NCBI GenBank assembly: GCA_900468625.1
Contig: UBUL01000001.1
Coordinates: 416,440 to 480,439, forward strand
Length of the DNA stretch: 64,000 nt
Direction: 5' to 3'
Source: Hyphomicrobiales bacterium
GTDB taxonomy: Bacteria; Pseudomonadota; Alphaproteobacteria; Rhizobiales; Rhizobiaceae
In this document: piece after piece, positions 1 to 8,425 of the stretch
Layout: the number at the start of each line of letters is the position of its first letter
Position numbering within the stretch: position 1 is the first letter of the stretch
Translations under genes and position numbers: made by a program
The notes under the pieces: generated by a model
What the model was told of the DNA's origin: nothing
Seen by the model: the letters and a program-made list of their open reading frames with translations, nothing else
The model's database searches: none

Positions 1-774
1 CGATGTGCCGAGCGAAACGAAAGCCGCGCCGTGGCGGACCGTGCCCATACCGCAGGCCGAGGCCGCATTGTCCCCTGCCCCGCCGGCCACGACGACATCG
101 CCGCCGATACCCCATTTCGAGGCCAGTTCGCCGCGCAGCTTGCCGGCGGCCTCCGTGCCTTCGACCAGCGTCGGCATCTGCTTCTCGTCAAGATCGGTGG
201 CCGCCAAAAGCTCGGAAGACCATTTGCGCTTGCCGGTATCGAGCCAGGACGTGCCGGCGGAGTCGGACATTTCCGACATGTGTTCGCCCGTCAGCCACAG
301 GCGCAGATAGTCCTTCGGCAACAGCACCCAGCGCACTTTAGCGAAAATCTCCGGCTCGTGCTTGGCGACCCATGCAAGCTTCGGCGCCGTGAATCCAGGG
401 AAGACGATATTGCCGGTCAACGCGCGGAAACGCGGATCGGCATCCAGCGCGGCAGCCTCATGATAGCTGCGGGTATCGTTCCAGAGAATGCAGGGACGCA
501 GCACCTTGTCATCGGCGTCGAGCAGCGTCGCGCCGTGCATCTGTCCGGAAAGGCCGATGCCGCGTACGGCCGCCAGCTCCTTCGGATGCGCGGCTTTCAG
601 CCCGGCAACGGCTTCTTCCGTCGCGCGAATCCAGTGGGCGGGATCCTGCTCGGACCAGCCGGAATGCGGACGCGATACGTCGAGCCCGCCATTGGCGGAG
701 CCGACGATCTTCTGATTGCCGTCGATCAGCATCGCTTTGACGCCGGACGTTCCGAGATCGAGACCCAAATACAT
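1..774 (-). CDS. xylB: Xylulokinase, N-terminal part (cut by window edge)
   Basis: The product would phosphorylate D-xylulose to D-xylulose 5-phosphate in the cytoplasm, the second step of the xylose isomerase pathway. The N-terminus reads MYLGLDLGTSGVKAML, the phosphate-binding loop of the FGGY kinase fold, followed by LSGQMHGATLL and ILWNDTRS, both typical of xylulokinases. Only 258 codons are present, about half of the usual 480–500 residues; the C-terminal half lies before base 1. It sits 37 bp downstream of a LacI-type repressor gene on the same strand, so co-transcription is likely. XylB rather than another pentulose kinase is inferred from the QMHG motif and the neighbour. Confidence 0.88.
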   Translation of the reverse strand, partial: MYLGLDLGTSGVKAMLIDGNQKIVGSANGGLDVSRPHSGWSEQDPAHWIRATEEAVAGLKAAHPKELAAVRGIGLSGQMHGATLLDADDKVLRPCILWNDTRSYHEAAALDADPRFRALTGNIVFPGFTAPKLAWVAKHEPEIFAKVRWVLLPKDYLRLWLTGEHMSEMSDSAGTSWLDTGKRKWSSELLAATDLDEKQMPTLVEGTEAAGKLRGELASKWGIGGDVVVAGGAGDNAASACGMGTVRHGAAFVSLGTS

Positions 775-811
775 CAGATATTACTCCCTATGCTCTGCCG
801 CGTTCGAATGC

Positions 812-1837
812 TCAGGGCAGATTATCCTTCAAGAAAATGTCGAGACGAATGCGCTCCTGGTCGGCGATAACAGCCTGACCGTCGGCGGTCGCCTTCATGA
901 CGCGGATGGCGCTGCGGACCTCATGGCCGGCATCCTGATTGAGAACGGCGTCGATCGTGCCGTCCAGCAGTGCCGCCCGCGTATGCTGCGTCAGTTCATG
1001 CACGACCACGGTCAGCTCACGTTCAGGCCGTACGGCCTTCAGGGCCGCGATCAGACCGCGGTTGCCGGCGCCAAGACTATAGATGCCGATGATATTCCTA
1101 TTCTCGGAGAGCGCTTTGGAAACGAGCGATCGGGTTCGCTCGGGATCATCTCGCCCTTCCAGCACAGGCAGCAGCCGCAACTTGGGAAATTCCTCCGCCA
1201 TCACGGCGGAAAAGCCCTGCAGGCGCTCTCGGTGGTCGCGCACCAGCATGGAGCCGGCGAGAACGGTCAGATCGCCATCGCGTCCGCCCAGAAAGCGCCC
1301 GAGCAGCCGGGCAGCGGTGCGGCCGGCGGCAATATTGTCGATGCCGGCATAATGATGGCGGGTGGAATCGGTGAGATCGGAGACCAGCGTAACGACGGGG
1401 ATGCGCTCCGACACCAGCCGGTCGACGGCGGCTCGGACTTCCGGCGCATCGGTCGCCACCAGGGCAACACCGGCGATATTCCGCCCCAGCAGCGCGTCAA
1501 GCGCGGCCACGAGCGCCGGCACATCGAAAGCCGGCACTTCGACGATGCGGATATCCGTGCGCTCTATGCTCGCGCGCAAGGTCGCGTGATGCACTTCCGA
1601 GCGCAGCCCGTGCATGAAGGAATTGTCGCCGGTCGGCACGATGAAAACGAGGGGATAAATGCGGCCCTTCGCCAGATTGGCGGCGGCGACATCGCGGATA
1701 TAGCCGATCTGTCGGATGGCCTCCTCCACCTTTTCGCGCGTCACCAGCCGCACACCGGGCCGCTGGTTCAGGACGCGGTCCACGGTAGCGAGGCTGACGC
1801 CCGCGGCGGCGGCGATGTCATGCACGGTCGGTCTCAT
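812..1837 (-). CDS. LacI-family transcriptional regulator (probable xylose regulator)
   Basis: 341 residues with the standard LacI layout. An N-terminal helix-turn-helix and hinge helix (MRPTVHDIAAAAGVSLATVDRVLNQRPGV, about residues 1–30 in total) precedes a periplasmic-binding-protein-like effector domain (about 65–335). The ATG at 1837 gives the canonical start of the family. It is followed on the same strand by the xylulokinase gene. Regulation of xylose use is inferred from this neighbour only; the effector sugar cannot be read from the sequence. A palindrome 35 bp upstream of the start is a candidate autoregulatory operator. Confidence 0.88.
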   Translation of the reverse strand: MRPTVHDIAAAAGVSLATVDRVLNQRPGVRLVTREKVEEAIRQIGYIRDVAAANLAKGRIYPLVFIVPTGDNSFMHGLRSEVHHATLRASIERTDIRIVEVPAFDVPALVAALDALLGRNIAGVALVATDAPEVRAAVDRLVSERIPVVTLVSDLTDSTRHHYAGIDNIAAGRTAARLLGRFLGGRDGDLTVLAGSMLVRDHRERLQGFSAVMAEEFPKLRLLPVLEGRDDPERTRSLVSKALSENRNIIGIYSLGAGNRGLIAALKAVRPERELTVVVHELTQHTRAALLDGTIDAVLNQDAGHEVRSAIRVMKATADGQAVIADQERIRLDIFLKDNLP

Positions 1838-1871
1838 CGGTTCCTCCTGCAGAAACCCTTAGCGCCATTTC

Positions 1872-1887
1872 TGATGTACGTAAATCA
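1872..1887. promoter_or_regulatory. Candidate LacI-type operator
   Basis: TGATGTACGTAAATCA is a 16-bp near-perfect palindrome (one mismatched pair) with a central ACGT, the size and symmetry usual for LacI-family sites. It lies 35 bp upstream of the regulator's ATG, where it could act in autoregulation of the lacI-type gene and xylB. Inference from symmetry and position only. Confidence 0.45.
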
Positions 1888-1930
1888 AAAATTTCCGGCC
1901 ATGCGCTTTTCCGCTCGTTCCTTCGGAATA

Positions 1931-1956
1931 AAAAAGGCCCCTCACTGCGAGGGGCC
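1931..1956 (-). terminator. Rho-independent terminator of the efflux operon
   Basis: GGCCCCTC/GAGGGGCC is a perfect 8-bp stem with a 5-nt loop. On the minus strand it is followed by a run of six T. It lies about 30 bp past the stop of the MFS efflux gene. Confidence 0.88.
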
Positions 1957-1985
1957 ATGCCTTGGGAGCATTATCGAATGCTGGA

Positions 1986-3593
1986 TCAGTGGCCTCCGCC
2001 ACCTCCGCCGCTGCCCGGCACATTGGGCTTGCTGAGCATGAGGACGCCGACAATCATCGCCAGGAACAGCACGGTCAGCATCAGGAAGATATCCCCGAAG
2101 GACATGACGACCGCCTGCCGCGTCGCCATGCCGACCATCTGCTTCAAGGCGGCCTGCTCGCCGTCGAGGCCGGCTGCATTGAAGCTGGCGGCCATATTGT
2201 TCAGCTGGGTAACGGCGGCATGGCTGCCCCAATGAACATGGTCGCGCAGGCTGAAATAGTGCTGGTCCTGCCGGTTCGTCAGCAGCGTGTTGATGATCGC
2301 AAGACCGACGGCACCACCGAGATTGCGCGTCAGATTGAACAGGCCGGACGCGCCGCGCATGCGAGCGGGCGGCATGGTTCCGAGCGCGATGTTGTTGATC
2401 GGCACCATGCAGAGCATCAGGCCGAAGCCGCGCAGTATCTGCGGGATCAGCAGTTCCCAGAAATCCCAGTCCGTCGTCAGGTGCATCATGATGTAGGTAC
2501 CGGCCGAGAAGCTGGTAAAGCCGATAATCATCAGTATGCGCAGATCAACCCTGCTCGCCAGGAAGCCGGCAAGCGGCGCCGTGAAGAACATGGCGAGACC
2601 CGAGACGAACATCGTCTCGCCGATCTGCAGCGAATCGTAGCCGCGAATGCGCGCAAGAAAGAGCGGATAGATATAAGTCAGGCCATAAAGGCCGATGCCC
2701 ATGACAAAGGAGAACATCGAACCGAAAGCGAAGTTCTTGTTCGTGAAGGCTCTGAGATCCACCACCGGAAATTCGACCGTAAACGCCCGGTAGAAGAAGA
2801 TGACCGCGCCGATGGCCGAGGCGATGGCGCAGGTGACTATATAATTGTCGGCGAACCAGTCCTTCGTATTGCCTTCCTCGAGAACATATTCCAGCGCGCC
2901 GAGAAAAACGCCCATGGAAAAGAGGCCCCACCAGTCGAATTTCTTCATCAGCGACAGTTCGGGCTTGTCGAAATCGATGAAGTTCCAGGTCACGATGGTA
3001 ACGACAATACCCGGGGGGATGTTGACCAGGAACAGCCAGTGCCAGGAGAAGGCATTGGAAAGATAGCCGCCAACGGTCGGGCCGATGGTGGGCGCGAGCG
3101 TCGCGATCAGACCGATGATCGGCGAGACGACGTTGCGCTTGGATGGCGGGAAAATGGTGAATGCCGCCGCGAACACGGAAGGGATCATGCCGCCGCCGAT
3201 GAAACCCTGAAGGGCACGGTAGATGATCATCTGGTCGATATTCGTTGCGGTCGCGGCAAGCGCGCTCGATGCCGTGAAGCCGGCGGCCGATATCGCAAAC
3301 AGGTAGCGCGTCGAAATGATGCGGGCCAGCGTTCCCGATAGCGGGATCATGATGACCTCGGCGATCAGATAGGCCGTCTGCACCCAGGGGATCTCATCCG
3401 AGCCTGCACTGAGGCCCGCCTGAATTTCGCTGAGCGAGGCGGACACGATCTGAATGTCGAGGATCGACATGAACATGCCGAGCACCATCGCCAGAAAGGC
3501 GATGAGCTTTTTGGTGTCGATATGATCCGCCGCTGGCGCGGCGGGACCGGCCACGCGTGGAGGCGACCCGGCTGTAGTGCTGGCGGACGACAT
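1986..3593 (-). CDS. emrB: DHA2-family MFS multidrug efflux permease (EmrB/QacA type)
   Basis: 535-residue inner-membrane drug/proton antiporter. After a short hydrophilic head, TM1 carries the DHA2 signature (FLAMVLGMFMSILDIQIVSASLS in part), followed by WVQTAYLIAEVIMIPLSG and the motif C region GPTVGGYLS; total length fits a 14-TM EmrB protein. It works with the membrane-fusion protein encoded 24 bp upstream (emrA). The C-terminus ends in a run of six glycines and a histidine, an unusual low-complexity tail. The pair is divergent from a TetR gene and is probably induced when a toxic compound releases that repressor. The substrate cannot be inferred. The symbol is by family resemblance. Confidence 0.9.
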   Translation of the reverse strand: MSSASTTAGSPPRVAGPAAPAADHIDTKKLIAFLAMVLGMFMSILDIQIVSASLSEIQAGLSAGSDEIPWVQTAYLIAEVIMIPLSGTLARIISTRYLFAISAAGFTASSALAATATNIDQMIIYRALQGFIGGGMIPSVFAAAFTIFPPSKRNVVSPIIGLIATLAPTIGPTVGGYLSNAFSWHWLFLVNIPPGIVVTIVTWNFIDFDKPELSLMKKFDWWGLFSMGVFLGALEYVLEEGNTKDWFADNYIVTCAIASAIGAVIFFYRAFTVEFPVVDLRAFTNKNFAFGSMFSFVMGIGLYGLTYIYPLFLARIRGYDSLQIGETMFVSGLAMFFTAPLAGFLASRVDLRILMIIGFTSFSAGTYIMMHLTTDWDFWELLIPQILRGFGLMLCMVPINNIALGTMPPARMRGASGLFNLTRNLGGAVGLAIINTLLTNRQDQHYFSLRDHVHWGSHAAVTQLNNMAASFNAAGLDGEQAALKQMVGMATRQAVVMSFGDIFLMLTVLFLAMIVGVLMLSKPNVPGSGGGGGGH

Positions 3594-3617
3594 TTCGTCT
3601 CTCCCGAGCTTGATCGC

Positions 3618-4838
3618 TTACTTGTCCGGTGCCGTGCGGGTATCGACGTCGACGACGACGCTGAGGCCTGCGCGCAGACGGCCGGTATTGAGCGCATCCT
3701 GCGGCAATGCGATGCGGACAGGCACGCGCTGGATGATCTTGGTGAAGTTACCCGTCGCGTTTTCCGGCGGCAGCAGCGAGAAGACCGAGCCCGAAGCCGG
3801 CGAGATGGACTCGACGGTGCCGACGATCGGATGATCGCTGAAGGCATCGACATGGACATTCACCTTGGAACCGGGAACCAGATGCTGGATCTGCGTTTCC
3901 TTGAAGTTCGCGTCGATATAGAGCTGCTTGGTCGGTACGATCGCCATCAGTTTCTGGCCGGGAGAGACGAGATCGCCTTCCTGGACCGAGCGGTTGCCGA
4001 CGATGCCGTCATAAGGCGCCTTAAGCACGGTGAAGGACAGATCGCGGGCGGCCTTGTCACGAGCGGCCTCCAGCCCCTTGATCGTGCTCTCGGCTTGGCG
4101 GCGCTGGGCCTGCAGCAGGTTGATGTTGGCCTGTGCGGACGCGATGGCGGCGTCGCCGCCGACCAGATTGGCCTTGGCCTGATCAAGCGCGATATTGGCG
4201 CTATCCAAAGCGGCCGTGGTGCCGACCGACTTCGACTGCAGTTCGGCAGCGCGCGTCTGGGTGATCTGGGCGCCGCGGACCGTGGCTTCCAGGGCAACCT
4301 TCTGCGCCTGCGACTGGGCAAGGGCCGCCTGGCCGGCAGCGATCTGTGCATCGATGGTATGGAGCGAGAGCTGTTCGGTATCGAGCGAGGCCTGCGCCTG
4401 GCCCAATGCCAGCTTGTAGTCGCCGTCATCAAGCGTTGCGAGCACGTCGCCGGCCTTGACCTGCTGATTGGCAACGACGTTCACCTTGGCGACATAGCCC
4501 GTCACCTTAGGCGAAATCGTCGCGATATCGCCTCCGATATAGGCGTCGTCGGTCGAGACCATGAAGCGGCCGTTCGTCCACCAGTCATAGCCATACCAGC
4601 CGCCGCCTGCGAGAGCCGCGACGACGATGATCGGAAAAACCAGGCTGCGCCGCTTCTTCTCCGATGGCGGTGGGGCCGCAGGGGCCGGAGCAGCAGGCGC
4701 AGCCTGGGCGGGAGCAGGATTGCCGCGCGTCTCGGCAACAGGAGCATCCGCAGGTGCACCGGCTTCCCGAGCTTCCACGTCTGCATCAGCGGGCTCGTTC
4801 ACGATACGCGCTACATTGTTTCCATGACTTGACGACAT
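3618..4838 (-). CDS. emrA: HlyD/EmrA-type membrane-fusion protein
   Basis: 406-residue periplasmic adaptor that links an inner-membrane MFS pump to an outer-membrane channel. It has a proline/alanine-rich cytoplasmic head, one TM anchor near residues 65–85 (LVFPIIVVAALAGGGWYGY), a lipoyl-like half (VSPKVTGYVAKVNV), a long alanine/glutamine-rich helical hairpin (about 150–260) and the second lipoyl half (LKAPYDGIVGNRSVQEGDLV). The start was set at the ATG at 4838 (MSSSHGN), preceded by GGTAGGGAA; an in-frame start at 4922 would run through the TetR operator region and is unlikely. The downstream partner is the DHA2 permease. Confidence 0.9.
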   Translation of the reverse strand: MSSSHGNNVARIVNEPADADVEAREAGAPADAPVAETRGNPAPAQAAPAAPAPAAPPPSEKKRRSLVFPIIVVAALAGGGWYGYDWWTNGRFMVSTDDAYIGGDIATISPKVTGYVAKVNVVANQQVKAGDVLATLDDGDYKLALGQAQASLDTEQLSLHTIDAQIAAGQAALAQSQAQKVALEATVRGAQITQTRAAELQSKSVGTTAALDSANIALDQAKANLVGGDAAIASAQANINLLQAQRRQAESTIKGLEAARDKAARDLSFTVLKAPYDGIVGNRSVQEGDLVSPGQKLMAIVPTKQLYIDANFKETQIQHLVPGSKVNVHVDAFSDHPIVGTVESISPASGSVFSLLPPENATGNFTKIIQRVPVRIALPQDALNTGRLRAGLSVVVDVDTRTAPDK

Positions 4839-4868
4839 TTCCCTACCACCGAAAATTTGGCAAAATAA

Positions 4869-4886
4869 TCGAACCGAACGGTTCGG
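4869..4886. promoter_or_regulatory. TetR operator 1 (efflux-gene side)
   Basis: TCGAACCGAACGGTTCGG matches the palindrome TCGAACCG-N2-CGGTTCGA at 15 of 16 arm positions. It falls just downstream of the predicted transcription start of the minus-strand emrA promoter, so a bound repressor would block it. It is the partner of the second site exactly 60 bp away. Confidence 0.8.
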
Positions 4887-4891
4887 TTCAA

Positions 4892-4922
4892 TTGACATAG
4901 AGCCTTTTTCACTCCATATCAA
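4892..4922. promoter_or_regulatory. Interleaved divergent promoters for emrA and the TetR gene
   Basis: Plus strand: TTGACA (4892–4897), 17-bp spacer, CATATC (4915–4920), reading towards the TetR gene. Minus strand: TTGATA (4922–4917), 17-bp spacer, TATGTC (4899–4894), reading towards emrA. Each -35 overlaps the other's -10, so polymerase can occupy only one at a time, and a TetR operator lies at each start site. Confidence 0.62.
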
Positions 4923-4928
4923 GAGTTA

Positions 4929-4946
4929 TCGAACCGAGCGGTTCGA
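4929..4946. promoter_or_regulatory. TetR operator 2 (regulator side)
   Basis: TCGAACCGAGCGGTTCGA is a perfect 8-bp-arm palindrome with a 2-bp centre. It covers the predicted start of the plus-strand promoter for the TetR gene, consistent with autorepression. Its half-site is the same as that of operator 1. Confidence 0.82.
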
Positions 4947-5000
4947 TTTATTTGGCGAATCTGTTTAAGATTCAGAAAAAATGATCGAGTGAAGGAGACG

Positions 5001-5681
5001 ATGAAACACGAATCGCAAAATGCCGCTGTGTTGAACGCACCCGCGCCAGGCTCCGGTGGACGTTGGGCCGCCGGCGAAGATCCGGCCAAGCGTCATCAAA
5101 TTCTCGAAGGCGCCAAGCGTGTCTTTATGAAGATGGGTTTCGATGCGGCGAGCATGAACGACGTCACCCGCGAGGCGGGCGTTTCCAAGGGCACTCTCTA
5201 CGTCTATTTCGCCAACAAGGAAGATCTGTTCGCCGCCATGATGGAGAGCGAGCGTACCCAATTCGTCAATCTCGTGCGCACCGCACTTGCAGACGAAGCG
5301 GATGTCACGACCTCGCTTTATGATTTCGGCATCGTCTTCGTCACGCACGTCACCTCGGACAAGACCATCAGCGCCATGCGCACGGTCATCGGCGTGCGCG
5401 AACGCATGCCTTCCCTCTGTCAACGCTTCTTCACCGGTCCGGAGAATCTGCGGACGGTGCTGCGCGGCTTCCTCGAGCGGCAGGTTGCCGCCGGCCATCT
5501 GAAGATCGATGACTTCGACATGGCCGCCCGTCATTTTCTTGAAATGGCCAGTGGCGGCTATTTCAAGCTGCGGCTGTTCGGCGACATGGACGAACCGCCA
5601 TCGAAGGAAGAGATCGACTATGTCGTGCGCGGCGCCGTGCGGGTTTTCCTGGCGGGCTATGGTCCGGATCGCAAGGATTAG
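5001..5681 (+). CDS. TetR-family repressor of the adjacent efflux pair
   Basis: 226 residues. The N-terminal TetR DNA-binding domain is clear (RHQILEGAKRVFMKMGF, then the helix-turn-helix TREAGVSKGTLYVYFANKEDLF); the rest is a ligand-binding and dimerisation domain with no recognisable subfamily. The ATG at 5001 has GAAGGAG four bases upstream; a GTG at 4989 is also in frame but lacks this spacing. It is divergent from emrA with two identical palindromic half-site pairs between them, which is strong context for local repression and autorepression. The inducing ligand is unknown. Confidence 0.9.
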   Translation: MKHESQNAAVLNAPAPGSGGRWAAGEDPAKRHQILEGAKRVFMKMGFDAASMNDVTREAGVSKGTLYVYFANKEDLFAAMMESERTQFVNLVRTALADEADVTTSLYDFGIVFVTHVTSDKTISAMRTVIGVRERMPSLCQRFFTGPENLRTVLRGFLERQVAAGHLKIDDFDMAARHFLEMASGGYFKLRLFGDMDEPPSKEEIDYVVRGAVRVFLAGYGPDRKD

Positions 5682-5780
5682 AGCAATTCCAGGAAAAGTG
5701 CGCAGCGGTTTTCCGTCCGGGATTGCGGGAAAACAAAGAGATAGAGCGTTTTCGCGATTCGAAGAAAAGCGGAAATGCTC
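5681..5780. repeat. Rhizobial intergenic palindromic element (RIME-like), copy 1
   Basis: A roughly 100-bp element with inverted ends GAGCAATTCC/GGAAATGCTC and internal AAAAGTGCGCAGCGGTTTT. The same core recurs near 30475 and 54105. It begins at the TetR stop codon. The class name is from general knowledge of rhizobial intergenic mosaic elements. Confidence 0.68.
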
Positions 5781-5898
5781 CAGGTTGAACAGGCCTACCC
5801 TGCCGTCCGCGAGCGTGCAGTGATCCAACTTCGCAATGGCGATCAAGCATCGCTTCTGCCAGCAGCCTATGAGTGGTCCGGCAACCAGGGGAGTTGAA

Positions 5899-6738
5899 AT
5901 GAGCGCGATCGGCAGAGCGATATGGTTTATCGAAAGCCATTTTAAATCCGATATATCGCTCGAAGAGATCGCCGAGACGGCCGGGCTGTCGCGCTATCAT
6001 CTTTCGCGTGTCTTCGGGATGACGACGGGCCATTCGATCAGCGGCTATATCAGAAGCCGTCGCCTGAGCGGGGCGGCTCTCGCACTGACCGACGGCTCCT
6101 CCTCCATTCTCCAGGTTGCCCTCGACGCCGGCTACGGCTCGCACGAGGCCTTCACCCGTGCCTTTCGCGAGCAATTCGGCATGACACCGGAAAGCCTGCG
6201 CAAACAGGGGCACGTCCGCAACCTCGCCCTACAGGAGCCGATCAGAATGGACGACACCCGCCTTCCCAAGCTCGATGCGCCGCGCTTCGAGACCCACGCC
6301 GCAATGCTGCTTGCCGGCCTTGCGGAAACCTATGCCCATGAAGCCACGCAGGCGATCCCTTCGCTCTGGCAGAAATTCAACCAGCATTTCGGCCATATTC
6401 CCGGCCAGATCGGAAATGTCGCCTATGGCGTCTGCACCCAGGCGGAAGACGGCAGCGAGAGCTTCCGCTATATGTCGGCCGCCGAAGTCTCCGGCACCGA
6501 CGACCTGCCCGAAGGCTTCGTCATCACGAAACTCCCGCCACAGTGCTATGCGATCTTCACGCATCGCGGCCATGTTTCCGGCATTTCGGCGACGGTGCAC
6601 CAGATCTTCGGCGAGTGGCTCCCGCAATCAGGCCAACAGCATGCCGGCACCCTCGACATGATGGAACGCTACGACGATCGCTTCGACCCGCGCACCGGCA
6701 TGGGCGTGACCGAAATCTGGATTCCGCTGAAAGCCTGA
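5899..6738 (+). CDS. AraC-family regulator with C-terminal GyrI-like domain
   Basis: 279 residues. Residues 1–105 form the two-HTH AraC domain ([53 protein letters not shown]). Residues about 120–279 resemble the GyrI/Rob-type small-molecule-binding domain ([14 protein letters not shown], ending [10 protein letters not shown]). This arrangement, with the DNA-binding domain first, is that of Rob-like multidrug or stress regulators. The start at 5899 is preceded by AGGGGAGTT; an upstream in-frame ATG at 5836 lies in unrelated sequence. It follows a TetR/efflux locus, so a role in toxicant response is plausible but unproven. Confidence 0.87.
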   Translation: MSAIGRAIWFIESHFKSDISLEEIAETAGLSRYHLSRVFGMTTGHSISGYIRSRRLSGAALALTDGSSSILQVALDAGYGSHEAFTRAFREQFGMTPESLRKQGHVRNLALQEPIRMDDTRLPKLDAPRFETHAAMLLAGLAETYAHEATQAIPSLWQKFNQHFGHIPGQIGNVAYGVCTQAEDGSESFRYMSAAEVSGTDDLPEGFVITKLPPQCYAIFTHRGHVSGISATVHQIFGEWLPQSGQQHAGTLDMMERYDDRFDPRTGMGVTEIWIPLKA

Positions 6739-6743
6739 ACAGC

Positions 6744-6773
6744 GCGCCGCCGCTATGAAAATGGCGGCGGCGC
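6744..6773 (+). terminator. Hairpin terminator after the AraC-type gene
   Basis: GCGCCGCCGC/GCGGCGGCGC, a 10-bp perfect stem with a 10-nt loop, begins six bases after the stop codon. The following T-run is weak (TTGT), so termination may be partial. Confidence 0.6.
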
Positions 6774-6874
6774 TTGTACCAGAGACGGCACTCCTTACAT
6801 TACAGCCATTCTTAAAGGCCGGAGCTGGGGGTCAGCATCGGCAGGGTCGAAAAGCTGACAAGGGGAAGTCACCT

Positions 6875-7618
6875 ATGGATATTGTGGGGCTGATGCAGGA
6901 CCCGAGTGCGTGGATAGCGCTCGTCACGCTCGTTGTCATGGAGGTGGTCCTCGGCATCGACAACCTCATCTTCATATCGATCCTGACCAACAAGCTGCCT
7001 GCCGAACATCGGGACAGGGCTCGCAAGGTCGGCATCGGCCTTGCCCTCGTCATGCGCCTTGCCCTGCTCGGAACGGTCGCCTGGATCGTGCAGCTCACCC
7101 AGCCGGTTTTCGAGCTTTTGGGACAAGGCTTTTCCTGGAAGGACATGATCCTGATCGGCGGCGGTCTCTTCCTCGTCTGGAAGGCGACGAAGGAGATCCA
7201 TCACAATGTCGATCCTCAGGAACAGGGCGAGGATTTCATCGCCAAGTCGACCACTACGACCTTCGCTTCGGCAATCGGCCAGATCCTGCTGCTCGACCTA
7301 GTCTTCTCGATCGACAGCATCATCACCGCCGTCGGCATGACGCCGCATCTGCCGATCATGTTCATTGCCGTGATCGCCGCCGTCACGGTCATGCTGGTGG
7401 CCGCCAACCCACTCGCCAATTTCATCGAGAAGAACCCGAGCATCGTCATGCTGGCGCTCGCCTTCCTGCTGATGATCGGCACGACGCTGATCGCCGAGGG
7501 CATGGGCGTGCATGTGCCCAAGGGCTACATCTACGCCGCCATGGCCTTTTCCGCCCTCGTGGAAGTGCTCAACATGATAGCGCGCAACCGTCGGAAAAAG
7601 GCACCCGGCGGCCATTGA
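6875..7618 (+). CDS. TerC-family integral membrane protein
   Basis: 247 residues with about seven TM segments. It opens with [25 protein letters not shown] and later carries [17 protein letters not shown]; the paired acidic GIDN and SIDS motifs inside membrane helices define the TerC/YjbE/YkoY family, whose members have been linked to tellurite resistance and manganese export. The start at 6875 follows AGGGGAAG; an in-frame ATG at 6755 lies over the preceding terminator. It appears to be a single-gene unit with its own hairpin downstream. Metal specificity cannot be read here. Confidence 0.88.
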   Translation: MDIVGLMQDPSAWIALVTLVVMEVVLGIDNLIFISILTNKLPAEHRDRARKVGIGLALVMRLALLGTVAWIVQLTQPVFELLGQGFSWKDMILIGGGLFLVWKATKEIHHNVDPQEQGEDFIAKSTTTTFASAIGQILLLDLVFSIDSIITAVGMTPHLPIMFIAVIAAVTVMLVAANPLANFIEKNPSIVMLALAFLLMIGTTLIAEGMGVHVPKGYIYAAMAFSALVEVLNMIARNRRKKAPGGH

Positions 7619-7623
7619 CCGGG

Positions 7624-7653
7624 AAAGCCGCATCCAGGAACGGGTGCGGCTTT
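7624..7653 (+). terminator. Terminator after the TerC gene, probably bidirectional
   Basis: AAAGCCGCA/TGCGGCTTT, a 9-bp perfect stem with a 12-nt loop, ends in a short T-run on either strand. It lies between the convergent TerC gene and the small secreted-protein gene. Confidence 0.65.
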
Positions 7654-7665
7654 GATAGCGTCAAA

Positions 7666-8076
7666 TCAGTCCTGGACGTGGATGTCGACCCATTCGCCGA
7701 CATCGCCGCGCCCGTAAATATCCACTTTCACCCAGACATTGCCGCGAACGATGAGGTTGCCGGCGTCATTGGCGATATTGCCATTTGCCAGCATGGCTTC
7801 CAGCTTCTGGCGATTGGACGGCAGCGAGAAGAAGCTGTCGCCCTCGTCGCCACGGTCGCGGCGGCGATAGGCGTGGTAATTGGCGCGGTCCTGGCGGATG
7901 ATCTGCCATGGCGCCGTCAGCCGCTCGCCCTTGGAATTGTAAAGGTCGTCACTACCGATATAGGCACGATAGGACTCGATCAGATGCGCCGAGCTGTCGC
8001 GCGTAATGGTCGATTGAGCCGCAGCAACGTCGATCGTGGCAGCGGTCAACAAAAGGCTCAAAATCAATTTCTTCAT
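7666..8076 (-). CDS. Small secreted protein of unknown function
   Basis: 136 residues. The start at 8076 (MKKLILSLLLTAATIDVAAAQ) gives a clean cleavable signal peptide and has GAGGAA upstream; an in-frame start at 8133 would place charged sequence before it. The mature part contains a stretch around ESYRAYIGSDDLYNSKGERLTAPWQIIRQDRANYH and ends in a beta-like segment (VWVKVDIYGRGDVGEWVDIHVQD). No family was recognised. It is convergent with the TerC gene. A periplasmic location is inferred from the signal peptide. Confidence 0.72.
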   Translation of the reverse strand: MKKLILSLLLTAATIDVAAAQSTITRDSSAHLIESYRAYIGSDDLYNSKGERLTAPWQIIRQDRANYHAYRRRDRGDEGDSFFSLPSNRQKLEAMLANGNIANDAGNLIVRGNVWVKVDIYGRGDVGEWVDIHVQD

Positions 8077-8425
8077 TGCTTCCTCGCGGTGAACGATTGA
8101 AGACCTATTTCGCAACTGCCGCGAAAATTGCAAATCAAATTCGCCGCGCGGCTCGCCTTTATTTCTGAAGAGTAAAGAGATCTCTAGGAATCAAGGGATC
8201 GGCTCAAATCGATGCGGCACAATGCCTGCAACCTTGCCGCAGCAGCCTTGCGGCGCAGTTTCCCTTGACGCCATCACTTGAATATGGCCTAAGCCAGCCA
8301 TACGGAAAACGCGGAATGGAAACGGCAATGCGCCCTTTTCCGGCCCGTTTCCTAATTCAGATACATCTTCGGCTGGACGGCGCTCGTCCCGAGCGCGGCC
8401 CGGCCCTTTATGACGGGCAAACAAG
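8077..8425. other. Divergent intergenic region before gltX
   Basis: About 350 bp between the secreted-protein gene and gltX. A weak candidate gltX promoter is CTTGAC near 8264 with a poorly matching -10 about 17 bp later. No RNA gene or strong hairpin was seen. Confidence 0.35.

Noticed and set aside
1962..3341. 459-residue plus-strand frame opposite the MFS efflux gene
   Set aside because: It is antisense to a clear transporter; it is Asp/Arg/His-rich as expected from the reverse of a high-GC gene, and has no motif or ribosome-binding site.
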